64,000 nt of DNA from Archivesica marissinica (lineage: Eukaryota > Mollusca > Bivalvia > Venerida > Vesicomyidae), in the NCBI GenBank assembly GCA_014843695.1, contig CM026390.1, positions 4,358,070 through 4,422,069 on the forward strand. Direction: 5' to 3'. The position numbers were made by a program, and so were the translations under genes. The notes under the pieces were generated by a model that did not search any database, was not told the DNA's origin, and worked only from the letters and a program-made list of their open reading frames with translations. Position 1 is the stretch's first letter. Each line of letters begins with the position of its first letter. Of the stretch, positions 24,201-36,200 are shown piece by piece.

Positions 24201-27200
24201 CTAGATCCTGTCTGCTGGTTTGTATGCCTGTCCCAAGCTTGATCCTGCCTGCTGGTCTGTATGCCTATCCCAAGCTAGATCCTGCCTGCTGGTCTGTGTG
24301 CCTGTCCCAAGCTTGATCCTGTCTGCTTGTATGTGTGTCAGTTCCAAGTTAGATTCTGCCTACTGGTCTGTGTGTGTGTCTGTCTCAAGCTAGATCCTGC
24401 CTGCTTATCTGTGTGCCTGTCCCAAGCTAGATCCTGTCTGCTGGTCTGTGTGTCTGTCCCAAGCTAGATCCTGCCTACTGGTCTGTGTGTCTGTCCCAAG
24501 CTAGATCCTGCCTGCTGGTTTGTGTGCCTGTCCCAAGCTTGATCCTGTCTGCTGGTCTGTGTGTCTGTTCCAAGCTAGATCCTGTCTGCTGGTTTGTATG
24601 CCTGTCCCAAGCTTGATCCTGCCTGCTGGTATGTATGCCTATCCCAAGCTAGATCCTGCCTGCTGGTCTGTGTGCCTGTCCCAAGCTTGATCCTGTCTGA
24701 TTGTATGTGTGTCAGTTCCAAGTTAGATTCTGCCTACTGGTCTGTGTGTGTGTCTGTCTCAAGCTAGATCCTGCCTGCTGGTCTGTGTGCCTGTCCCAAG
24801 CTAGATCCTGTCTGCTGGTCTGTGTGTCTGTCCCAAGCTAGATCCTGCCTGCTGGTCTGTGTGTCTGTCCCAAGCTAGATCCTGCCTGCTGGTCTGTGTG
24901 TCTGTCCCAAGCTAGATCCTGTCTGCTGGTCTGTGTGCCTGTCCCAAGCTAGATCCTGCCTACTGGTCTGTGTGTCTGTCCCAAGCTAGATCCTGCCTGC
25001 TGGTCTGTGTGCTTGTCCCAAGCTAGATCCTGTCTGCTGGTCTGTGTGCCTGTCCCAAGCTAGATCCTGCCTACTGGTCTGTCCCAAGCTAGATCCTGTC
25101 TGCTGGTCTGTGTGCCTGTCCCAAGCTAGATCCTGCCTGCTGGTCTGTGTGTCTGTCCCAAGCTAGATCCTGCCTGCTGGTCTGTGTCCTGTCCCAAGCT
25201 AGATCCTGCCTACTGGTCTGTCCCAAGCTAGATCCTGCCTGCTGGTCTGTGTGCCTGTCCCAAGCTAGATCCTGCCTACTGGTCTGTTCCAAGCTAGATC
25301 CTGCCTGCTGGTCTGTGTGCCTGTCCCAAGCTAGATCCTGCCTGCTGGTCTGTGTGTCTGTCCCAAGCTAGATCCTGCCTGCTGGTCTGTGTGCTGTCCA
25401 AGCTAGATCCTGCCTGCTGGTCTGTGTGTCTGTCCCAAGCTAGATCCTGCCTGCTGGTCTGTGTGTCTGTTCCAAGCTAGATCCTGCCTGCTGGTCTGTG
25501 TGTCTGTCCCAAGCTAGATCCTGCCTGCTGGTCTGTGTGTCTGTCCCAAGCTAGATCCTGCCTGCTGGTCTGTGTGCCTGTTCCAAGCTAGATCCTGCCT
25601 GCTGGTCTGTGTGTCTGTCCCAAGCTAGATCCTGCCTGCTGGTCTGTGTGCCTGTCCAAGCTAGATCCTGCCTACTGGTTTGTTCCAAGCTAGATCCTGC
25701 CTGCTGGTCTGTGTGCCTGTCCCAAGCTAGATCCTGCCTGCTGGTCTGTGTGCCTGTTCCAAGCTAGATCCTGCCTACTGGTCTGTCCCAAGCTAGATCC
25801 TGCCTGCTGGTCTGTCCCAAGCTAGATCCTGCCTACTGGTCTGTGTGTCTGTCCCAAGCTAGATCCTGCCTACTGGTCTGTGTCTTCCCAAACTAGATCC
25901 TGCCTACTGGTCTGTGTGCCTGTCCCAAGCTTGATCCTGTCTGCTGGTATGTGTGTCTGTTCCAAGTTAGATCCTGCCTACTGGTCTGTGTGTGTGTACC
26001 AAGCTTGATCCTGCCTACTGGTCTGTCCCAAGCTAGATCCTGCCTGCTGGTCTGTGTGCCTGTTCCAAGCTAGATCCTGCCTACTGGTCTGTGTGCCTGT
26101 CCCAAGCTAGATCCTGCCTACTGGTCTGTCCCAAGCTAGATCCTGCCTGCTGGTCTGGTGCCTGTTCCAAGCTAGATCTTGCCTACTGGTCTGTCCCAAG
26201 CTAGATCCTGCCTGCTGGTCTGTCCCAAGCTAGATCCTGCCTGCTGGTCTGTGTGCCTGTTCCAAGCTAGACCCTGCCTACTGGTCTGTCCCAAGCTAGA
26301 TCCTGCCTGCTGGTCTGTCCCAAGCTAGATCCTGCCTACTGGTCTGTGTGTCTGTCCCAAGCTAGATCCTGCCTACTGGTCTGTGTCTGTCCCAAACTAG
26401 ATCCTGCCTACTGGTCTGTGTGCCTGTCCCAAGCTTGATCCTGTCTGCTGGTATGTGTGTCTGTTCCAAGTTAGATCCTGCCTACTGGTCTGTGTGTGTG
26501 TCTGTCTCAAGCTAGATCCTGCCTGCTGGTATGTGTGCCTGTCCCAAGCTAGATCCTGCCTACTGGTCTGTCCCAAGCTAGATCCTGCCTGCTGGTCTGT
26601 GTGCCTGTTCCAAGCTAGATCCTGTCTACTGGTCTGTCCCAAGCTAGATCCTGCTGCTGGTCTGTCCCAAGCTAGATCCTGCCTGCTGGTCTGTGTGCCT
26701 GTTCCAAGCTAGATCCTGCCTACTGTTCTGTGTCTTCCCAAACTAGATCCTGCCTACTGGTCTGTGTGCCTGTCCCAAGCTTGATCCTGTCTGCTGGTAT
26801 GTGTGTCTGTTCCAAGCTAGATCCTGCCTACTGGTCTGTGTGTGTACCAAGCTTGATCCTGCCTACTGGTATGTCCCAAGCTAGATCCTGCCTGCTGGTC
26901 TGTGTGCCTGTTCCAAGCTAGATCCTGCCTACTGGTCTGTGTGCCTGTCCCAAGCTAGATCCTGCCTACTGGTCTGTCCCAAGCTAGATCCTGCCTGCTG
27001 GTCTGGTGCCTGTTCCAAGCTAGATCCTGCCTACTGGTCTGTCCCAAGCTAGATCCTGCCTGCTGGTCTGTCCCAAGCTAGATCCTGCCTGCTGGTCTGT
27101 GTGCCTGTTCCAAGCTAGACCCTGCCTACTGGTCTGTCCCAAGCTAGATCCTGCCTGCTGGTCTGTCCCAAGCTAGATCCTGCCTACTGGTCTGTGTGTC

Positions 27201-30200
27201 TGTCCCAAGCTAGATCCTGCCTACTGGTCTGTGTCTGTCCCAAGCTAGATCCTGCCTACTGGTCTGTGTGTGTGTCTGTCTCAAGCTAGATCCTGCCTGC
27301 TGGTCTGTGTGCCTGTCCCAAGCTAGATCCTGTCTGCTGGTCTGTGTGTGTGCCTGTCCCAAGCTTGATCCTGTCTGCTGGTATGTGTGTCTGTCCCAAG
27401 CTAGATCCTGCCTACTGGTCTGTGTGTCTGTCCCAAGCTAGATCCTGCCTACTGGTCTGTGTGTCTCCCAAGCTAGATCCTGCCTGCTGGTCTGTGTGCC
27501 TGTCCCAAGCTAGATCCTGCCTGCTGGTCTGTGTGCCTGTCCCAAGCTAGATCCTGCCTACTGGTCTGTGTGCCTGTCCCAAGCTAGATCCTGCCTGCTG
27601 GTCTGTGTGTCTGTCCCAAGCTAGATCCTGCCTGCTGGTCTGTTCCAAGCTTGATCCTGCCTACTGGTTTGTGTGTCTGTCCCAAGCTAGATCCTGCCTG
27701 CTGGTCTGTTCCAAGCTAGATCCTGTCTGCTGGTGTGTGTGTCTGTCCCAAGCTAGATCCTGTCTGCTGGTCTGTGTGCCTGTCCCAAGCTAGATCCTGT
27801 CTGCTGGTCTGTGTGCCTGTCCCAAGCTAGATCCTGCCTGCTGGTCTGTGTGCCTGTCCCAAGCTAGATCCTGCCTGCTGGTCTGTGTGCCTGTCCCAAG
27901 CTAGATGCTGCCTACTGGTCTGTGTGTCTGTTCCAAGCTAGATCCTGCCTGCTGGTCTGTGTGTCTGTTCCAAGCTATATCCTGCCTGCTGGTCATTGTG
28001 TCTGTCCCAAGCTAGATCCTGTCTGCTGGTCTGTGTGCCTGTCCCAAGCTAGATCCTGCCTACTGGTCATTGTGTCTGTCCCAAGCTAGATCCTGCCTGC
28101 TGGTCTGTGTGTCTGTCCCAAGCTTGATCCTGCCTGCTGGTCATTGTGTCTGTCCCAAGCTAGATCCTGCCTACTGGTCTGTGTGTCTGTCCCAAGCTAG
28201 ATCCTGCCTACTGGTCTGTGTGTGTGTCTGTCCCAAGCTAGATCCTGCCTGCTGGTCTGTCCCAAGCTAGATCCTGTCTGCTGGTATGTGTGTCTGTCCC
28301 AAGCTAGATCCTGTCTGCTGGTGTGTGTCTGTCCCAAGCTAGATCCTGCCTACTGGTCTGTGTGTCTGTCCCAAGCTAGATCCTGTCTGCTGGTCTGTGT
28401 GTCTGTCCCAAGCTAGATCCTGCCTACTGGTCTGTGTGTCTGTCCCAAGCTAGATCCTGTCTACTGGTCTGTGTGTCTGTCCCAAGCTAGATCCTGCCTG
28501 CTGGTCTGTGTGTCTGTCCCAAGCTAGATCCTGCCTACTGGTCTGTGTGTCTGTCCCAAGCTAGATCCTGCCTACTGGTCTGTGTGTCTGTCCCAAGCTA
28601 GATCCTGCCTGCTGGTCTGTGTGCTTGTCCCAAGCTAGATCCTGCCTGCTGGTCTGTGTGTCTGTCCCAAGCTAGATCCTGCCTGCTGGTCTGTGTGTCT
28701 GTCCCAAGCTAGATCCTGCCTGCTGGTCTGTGTGTCTGTTCCAAGCTAGATCCTGCCTGCTGGTCTGTGTGCCTGTCCCAAGCTTGATCCTGCCTGCTTG
28801 TCTGTGTGTCTGTTCCAAGCTTGATCCTGCCTGCTGGTCTGTGTGCCTGTTCCAAGCTAGATCCTGCCTGCTGGTCTGTGTGCCTGTCCCAAGCTAGATC
28901 CTGCCTGCTGGTCTGTGTGCCTGTTCCAAGCTAGATCCTGCCTGCTGGTCTGTGTGCCTGTTCCAAGCTAGATCCTGCCTGCTGGTCTGTGTGCCTGTCC
29001 CAAGCTAGATCCTGCCTGCTGGTCTGTGTGCCTGTCCCAAGCTAGATCCTGCCTGCTGGTCTGTGTGCCTGTCCCAAGCTAGATCCTGCCTGCTGGTCTG
29101 TGTGCCTGTCCCAAGCTTGATCCTGTCTGCTGGTATGTGTGTCTGTTCCAAGCTAGATCCTGCCTACTGGTCTGTGTGTGTGTCTGTCTCAAGCTAGATC
29201 CTGCCTGCTGGTCTGTGTGCCTGTCCCAAGCTAGATCCTGTCTGCTGGTCTGTGTGTCCTGTCCCAAGCTTGATCCTGTCTGCTGGTATGTGTGTCTGTC
29301 CCAAGCTAGATCCTGCCTACTGGTCTGTGTGTCTGTCCCAAGCTAGATCCTGCCTGCTGGTCATTGTGTCTGTCCCAAGCTAGATCCTGCCTACTGGTCT
29401 GTGTGTGTGTCTGTCCCAAGCTAGATCCTGCCTACTGGTCTGTGTGTCTGTCCCAAGCTAGATCCTGCCTACTGGTCTGTGTGTGTGTCTGTCCCAAGCT
29501 AGATCCTGCCTGCTGGTCTGTTCCAAGCTTGATCCTGCCTACTGGTTTGTGTGTCTGTCCCAAGCTAGATCCTGTCTGCTGGTATGTGTCTGTCCCAAGC
29601 TAGATCCTGTCTGCTGGTGTGTGTCTGTCCCAAGCTAGATCCTGTCTGCTGGTCTGTGTGCCTGTCCCAAGCTAGATCCTGTCTGCTGGTCTGTGTGCCT
29701 GTCCCAAGCTAGATCCTGCCTACTGGTCTGTGTGTTTGTCCCAAGTTAGATCCTGTCTGCTGGTCTGTGTGTCTGTCCCAAGCTAGATCCTGCCTGCTGG
29801 TCTCTGTGTCTGTCCCAAGCTAGATCCTGCCTGCTGGTCTGTGTGTCTGTTCTAAGCTAGATCCTGCCTGCTGGTCTGTGTGCCTGTCCCAAGCTTGATC
29901 CTGCCTGCTGGTCTGTGTGTCTGTTCCAAGCTTGATCCTGCCTGCTGGTCTGTGTGCCTGTTCCAAGCTAGATCCTGCCTGCTGGTCTGTGTGCCTGTCC
30001 CAAGCTAGATCCTGCCTGCTGGTCTGTGTGCCTGTTCCAAGCTAGATCCTGCCTGCTGGTCTGTGTGCCTGTTCCAAGCTAGATCCTGCCTGCTGGTCTG
30101 TGTGCCTGTCCCAAGCTTGATCCTGCCTGCTTCTCTGTGTGTCTGTTCCAAGCTTGATCCTGCCGGCTTGTCTGTATGCCTGTTCCAAGCTAGATCCTGC

Positions 30201-33200
30201 CTGCTGGTCTGTGTGCCTGCCCCATGCTAGATCCTGCCTGCTGGTCTGTGTGCCTGTTCCAAGCTAGATCCTGCCTGCTGGTCTGTGTGCCTGTTCCAAG
30301 CTAGATCCTGCCTGCTGGTCTGTGTGCCTGTCCCAAGCTAGATCCTGCCTGCTTGTCTGTGTGTCTGTTCCAAGCTTGATCCTGCCGGCTTGTCTGTATG
30401 CCTGTTCCAAGCTAGATCCTGCCTGCTGGTCTGTGTGCCTGTCCCAAGCTAGATCCTGCCTGCTGGTCTGTGTGCCTGTTCCAAGCTAGATCCTGCCTGC
30501 TGGTCTGTGTGCCTGTTCCAAGCTAGATCCTGCCTACTGGTCTGTCCCAAGCTAGATCCTGCCTGCTGGTCTGTCCCAAGCTAGATCCTGCCTACTGGTC
30601 TGTGTGTCTGTCCCAAGCTAGATCCTGCCTACTGGTCTGTGTCTGTCCCAAGCTAGATCCTGCCTACTGGTCTGTGTGCCTGTCCCAAGCTTGATCCTGT
30701 CTGCTGGTATGTGTGTCTGTTCCAAGCTAGATCCTGCCTACTGGTCTGTGTGTGTGTCTGTCCCAAGCTAGATCCTGCCTGCTGGTCTGTGTGCCTGTCC
30801 CAAGCTAGATCCTGCCTACTGGTCTGTCCCAAGCTAGATCCTGCCTGCTGGTCTGTGTGCCTGTTCCAAGCTAGATCCTGCCTACTGGTCTTGTCCAGCT
30901 AGATCCTGCCTGCTGGTCTGTCCCAAGCTAGATCCTGCCTGCTGGTCTGTGTGCCTGTTCCAAGCTAGACCTGCCTACTGGTCTGTCCCAAGCTAGATCC
31001 TGCCTGCTGGTCTGTCCCAAGCTAGATCCTGCCTACTGGTCTGTGTGTCTGTCCCAAGCTAGATCCTGCCTACTGGTCTGTGTCTTCCCAAACTAGATCC
31101 TGCCTACTGGTCTGTGTGCCTGTCCCAAGCTTGATCCTGTCTGCTGGTATGTGTGTCTGTTCCAAGTTAGATCCTGCCTACTGGTCTGTGTGTGTACCAA
31201 GCTTGATCCTGCCTACTGGTCTGTCCCAAGCTAGATCCTGCCTGCTGGTCTGTGTGCCTGTTCCAAGCTAGATCCTGCCTACTGGTCTGTGTGCCTGTCC
31301 CAAGCTAGATCCTGCCTACTGGTCTGTCCCAAGCTAGATCCTGCCTGCTGGTCTGGTGCCTGTCCAAGCTAGATCCTGCCTACTGGTCTGTCCCACTAGA
31401 TCCTGCCTGCTGGTCTGTCCCAAGCTAGATCCTGCCTGCTGGTCTGTGTGCCTGTTCCAAGCTAGACCCTGCCTACTGGTCTGTCCCAAGCTAGATCCTG
31501 CCTGCTGGTCTGTCCCAAGCTAGATCCTGCCTACTGGTCTGTGTGTCTGTCCCAAGCTAGATCCTGCCTACTGGTCTGTGTCTGTCCCAAGCTAGATCCT
31601 GCCTACTGGTCTGTGTGCCTGTCCCAAGCTTGATCCTGTCTGCTGGTATGTGTGTCTGTTCCAAGTTAGATCCTGCCTACTGGTCTGTGTGTGTGTCTGT
31701 CTCAAGCTAGATCCTGCCTGCTGGTCTGTGTGCCTGTCCCAAGCTAGATCCTGTCTGCTGGTCTGTGTGTGTGTCTGTCCCAAGCTTGATCCTGTCTGCT
31801 GGTATGTGTGTCTGTCCCAAGCTAGATCCTGCCTACTGGTCTGTGTGTCTGTCCCAAGCTAGATCCTGCCTGCTAGTCGTTGTGTCTGTCCCAAGCTAGA
31901 TCCTGCCTACTGGTCTGTGTGCCTGTCCCAAGCTAGATCCTGCCTACTGGTCTGTGTGTTTGTCCCAAGCTAGATCCTGTCTGCTGGTCTGTGTGTCTGT
32001 CCCAAGCTAGATCCTGCCTACTGGTCTGTGTGTCTGTCCCAAGCTAGATCCTGCCTGCTGGTCATTGTGTCTGTCCCAAGCTAGATCCTGCCTACTGGTC
32101 TGTGTGTGTGTCTGTCCCAAGCTAGATCCTGCCTACTGGTCTGTGTGTCTGTCCCAAGCTAGATCCTGCCTGCTGGTCATTGTGTCTGTCCCAAGCTAGA
32201 TCCTGCCTACTGGTCTGTGTGCCTGTCCCAAGCTAGATCCTGCCTACTGGTCTGTGTGTTTGTCCCAAGCTAGATCCTGTCTGCTGGTCTGTGTGTCTGT
32301 CCCAAGCTAGATCCTGCCTACTGGTCTGTGTGTCTGTCCCAAGCTAGATCCTGCCTGCTGGTCTGTGTGTCTGTCCCAAGCTAGATCCTGCCTACTGGTC
32401 TGTGTGTCTGTCCCAAGCTAGATCCTGCCTGCTGGTCTGTGTGTCTGTCCCAAGCTAGATCCTGCCTACTGGTCTGTGTGTCTGTCCCAAGCTAGATCCT
32501 GCCTGCTGGTCTTTGTGTCTGTCCCAAGCTAGATCCTGCCTGCTGGTCTGTGTGCCTGTCCCAAGCTAGATCCTGCCTACTGGTCTGTGTGTTTGTCCCA
32601 AGCTAGATCCTGTCTGCTGGTCTGTGTGTCTGTCCCAAGCTAGATCCTGCCTACTGGTCTGTGTGTCTGTCCCAAGCTAGATCCTGCCTGCTGGTCTTTG
32701 TGTCTGTCCCAAGCTAGATCCTGCCTACTGGTCTGTGTGTCTGTCCCAAGCTAGATCCTGTCTGCTGGTCTGTGTGTCTGTCCCAAGCTAGATCCTGCCT
32801 ACTGGTCTGTGTGTCTGTCCCAAGCTAGATCCTGCCTACTGGTCTGTGTGTCTGTCCCAAGCTAGATCCTGCCTGCTGGTCTGTGTGCTTGTCCCAAGCT
32901 AGATCCTGCCTGCTGGTCTGTGTGTCTGTCCCAAGCTAGATCCTGCCTGCTGGTCTGTGTGCCTGTTCCAAGCTAGATCCTGTCTGCTGGTCTGTGTGTC
33001 TGTCCCAAGCTAGATCCTGTCTGCTGGTCTGTGTGCCTGTCCCAAGCTAGATCCTGCCTACTGGTCTGTGTGTCTGTCCCAAGCTAGATCCTGCCTGCTG
33101 GTCTGTGTGTCTGTCCCAAGCTAGATCCTGCCTGCTGGTCTGTGTGTCTGTCCCAAGCTAGATCCTGCCTGCTGGTCTGTGTGTCTGTTCCAAGCTAGAT

Positions 33201-36200
33201 CCTGCCTACTGGTCTGTGTGTGTGTCTGTCCCAAGCTAGATCCTGCCTGCTGGTCTGTGTGCCTGTCCCAAGCTAGATCCTGCCTGCTGGTCTGTGTGCC
33301 TGTCCCAAGCTAGATCCTGCCTGCTGGTCTGTGTGTCTGTCCCAAGCTAGATCCTGCCTGCTGGTCTGTTCCAAGCTGATCCTGCCTCTGGTTGTGTGTC
33401 TGTCCCAAGCTAGATCCTGCCTGCTGGTCTGTTGTGTGTCTGTCCCAAGCTAGATCCTGCCTGCTGGTCTGTGTGCCTGTCCCAAGCTAGATCCTGCCTG
33501 CTGGTCTGTGTGCCTGTCCCAAGCTAGATCCTGCCTGCTGGTCTGTGTGTCTGTCCCAAGCTAGATCCTGCCTGCTGGTCTGTGTGCCTGTCCCAAGCTA
33601 GATGCTGCCTACTGGTCTGTGTGTCTGTTCCAAGCTAGATCCTGCCTGCTGGTCTGTGTGTCTGTTCCAAGCTATATCCTGCCTGCTGGTCATTGTGTCT
33701 GTCCCAAGCTAGATCCTGTCTGCTGGTCTGTGTGCCTGTCCCAAGCTAGATCCTGCCTACTGGTCATTGTGTCTGTCCCAAGCTAGATCCTGCCTGCTGG
33801 TCTGTGTGTCTGTCCCAAGCTTGATCCTGCCTGCTGGTCATTGTGTCTGTCCCAAGCTAGATCCTGCCTACTGGTCTGTGTGTCTGTCCCAAGCTAGATC
33901 CTGCCTACTGGTCTGTGTGTGTGTCTGTCCCAAGCTAGATCCTGCCTGCTGGTCTGTTCCAAGCTTGATCCTGCCTACTGGTTTGTGTGTCTGTCCCAAG
34001 CTAGATCCTGTCTGCTGGTATGTGTGTCTGTCCCAAGCTAGATCCTGTCTGCTGGTGTGTGTCTGTCCCAAGCTAGATCCTGTCTGCTGGTCTGTGTGCC
34101 TGTCCCAAGCTAGATCCTGTCTGCTGGTCTGTGTGCCTGTCCCAAGCTAGATCCTGCCTACTGGTCTGTGTGTCTGTCCCAAGCTAGATCCTGTCTGCTG
34201 GTCTGTGTGTCTGTCCCAAGCTAGATCCTGCCTGCTGGTCTGTGTGTCTGTCCCAAGCTAGATCCTGCCTGCTGGTCTGTGTGTCTGTCCCAAGCTAGAT
34301 CCTGCCTACTGGTCTGTGTGTCTGTCCCAAGCTAGATCCTGCCTGCTGGTCTGTGTGTCTGTCCCAAGCTAGATCCTGCCTGCTGGTCTGTGTGTCTGTT
34401 CCAAGCTAGATCGTGCCCAAGCTAGATCCTGCCTGCTGGTCTGTGTGTCTGTCCCAAGCTTCTGCCTGCTGGTCTGTGTGTCTGTCCCAAGCTAGATCCT
34501 GCCTGCTGGTCTGTGTGTCTGTCCCAAGCTAGATCCTGCCTACTGGTCTGTGTGTCTGTCCCAAGCTAGATCCTGCCTGCTGGTCTGTGTGCTTGTCCCA
34601 AGCTAGATCCTGCCTGCTGGTCTGTGTGTCTGTCCCAAGCTAGATCCTGCCTGCTGGTCTGTGTGTCTGTCCCAAGCTAGATCCTGCCTGCTGGTCTGTG
34701 TGTCTGTTCCAAGCTAGATCCTGCCTGCTGGTCTGTGTGCCTGTCCCAAGCTTGATCCTGCCTGCTTGTCTGTGTGTCTGTTCCAAGCTTGATCCTGCCG
34801 GCTTGTCTGTATGCCTGTTCCAAGCTAGATCCTGCCTGCTGGTCTGTGTGCCTGCCCCATGCTAGATCCTGCCTGCTGGTCTGTGTGCCTGTTCCAAGCT
34901 AGATCCTGCCTGCTGGTCTGTGTGCTTGTTCCAAGCTAGATCCTGCCTGCTGGTCTGTGTGCCTATCCCAAGCTAGATCCTGCCTGCTGGTCTGTGTGCC
35001 TGTCCCAAGCTTGATCCTGTCTGCCTGTGTGTGTGTCTGTTCCAAGCTAGATCCTGCCTGCTGGTCTGTGTGCCTGTCCCAAGCTAGATCCTGCCTGCTG
35101 GTCTGTGTGCCTGTCCCAAGCTTGATCCTGCCTGCTGGTCTGTGTGCCTATCCCAAGCTAGATCCTGCCTGCTGGTCTGTGTGCCTGTCCCAAGCTTGAT
35201 CCTGTCTGCTGGTATGTGTGTCTGTTCCAAGCTAGATCCTGCCTACTGGTCTGTGTGTCTGTCCCAAGCTAGATCCTGCCTGCTGGTCTGTGTGTCTGTC
35301 CAAGCTAGATCCTGCCTGCTGGTGTGTGTGCTGTCCCAAGCTAGATCCTGCTGGTCTGTGTGCCTGTCCAAGCTAGATCCTGCCTGCTGGTCTGTGTGCC
35401 TGTCCCAAGCTAGATCCTGCCTGCTGGTGTGTGTGTCTGTTCCAAGCTAGATCCTGCCTGCTGGTCTGTTCCAAGCTTGATCCTGCCTACTGGTTGTGTG
35501 TCTGTCCCAAGCTAGATCCTGCCTGCTGGTCTGTGCTTTTCTGGTGTGTGTGTCTGTCCCAAGCTAGATCCTGCCTGCTGGTCTGTGTGCCTGTCCCAAG
35601 CTAGATCCTGTCTGCTGGTCTGTGTGCCTGTCCCAAGCTAGATCCTGTCTGCTGGTCTGTGTGCCTGTCCCAAGCTAGATCCTGCCTGCTGGTCTGTGTG
35701 CCTGTCCCAAGCTAGATCCTGCCTACTGGTCTGTGTGTCTGTTCCAAGCTAGATCCTGCCTGCTGGTCTGTGTGTCTGTTCCAAGCTATATCCTGCCTGC
35801 TGGTCATTGTGTCTGTCCCAAGCTAGATCCTGTCTGCTGGTCTGTGTGCCTGTCCCAAGCTAGATCCTGCCTACTGGTCTGTGTGTCTGTCCCAAGCTAG
35901 ATCCTGCCTGCTGGTCTGTGTGTCTGTCCCAAGCTAGATCCTGCCTACTGGTCTGTGTGTCTGTCCCAAGCTAGATCCTGCTGCTGGTCTGTGTCTGTCC
36001 CAAGCTAGATCCTGCCTACTGGTCTGTGTGTCTGTCCCAAGCTAGATCCTGCTGCTGTCATTGTGTCTGTCCCAAGCTAGATCCTGCCTACTGGTCTGTG
36101 TGTCTGTCCCAAGCTAGATCCTGCCTACTGGTCTGTGTGTTTGTCCCAAGCTAGATCCTGTCTGCTGGTCTGTGTGTCTGTCCCAAGCTAGATCCTGCCT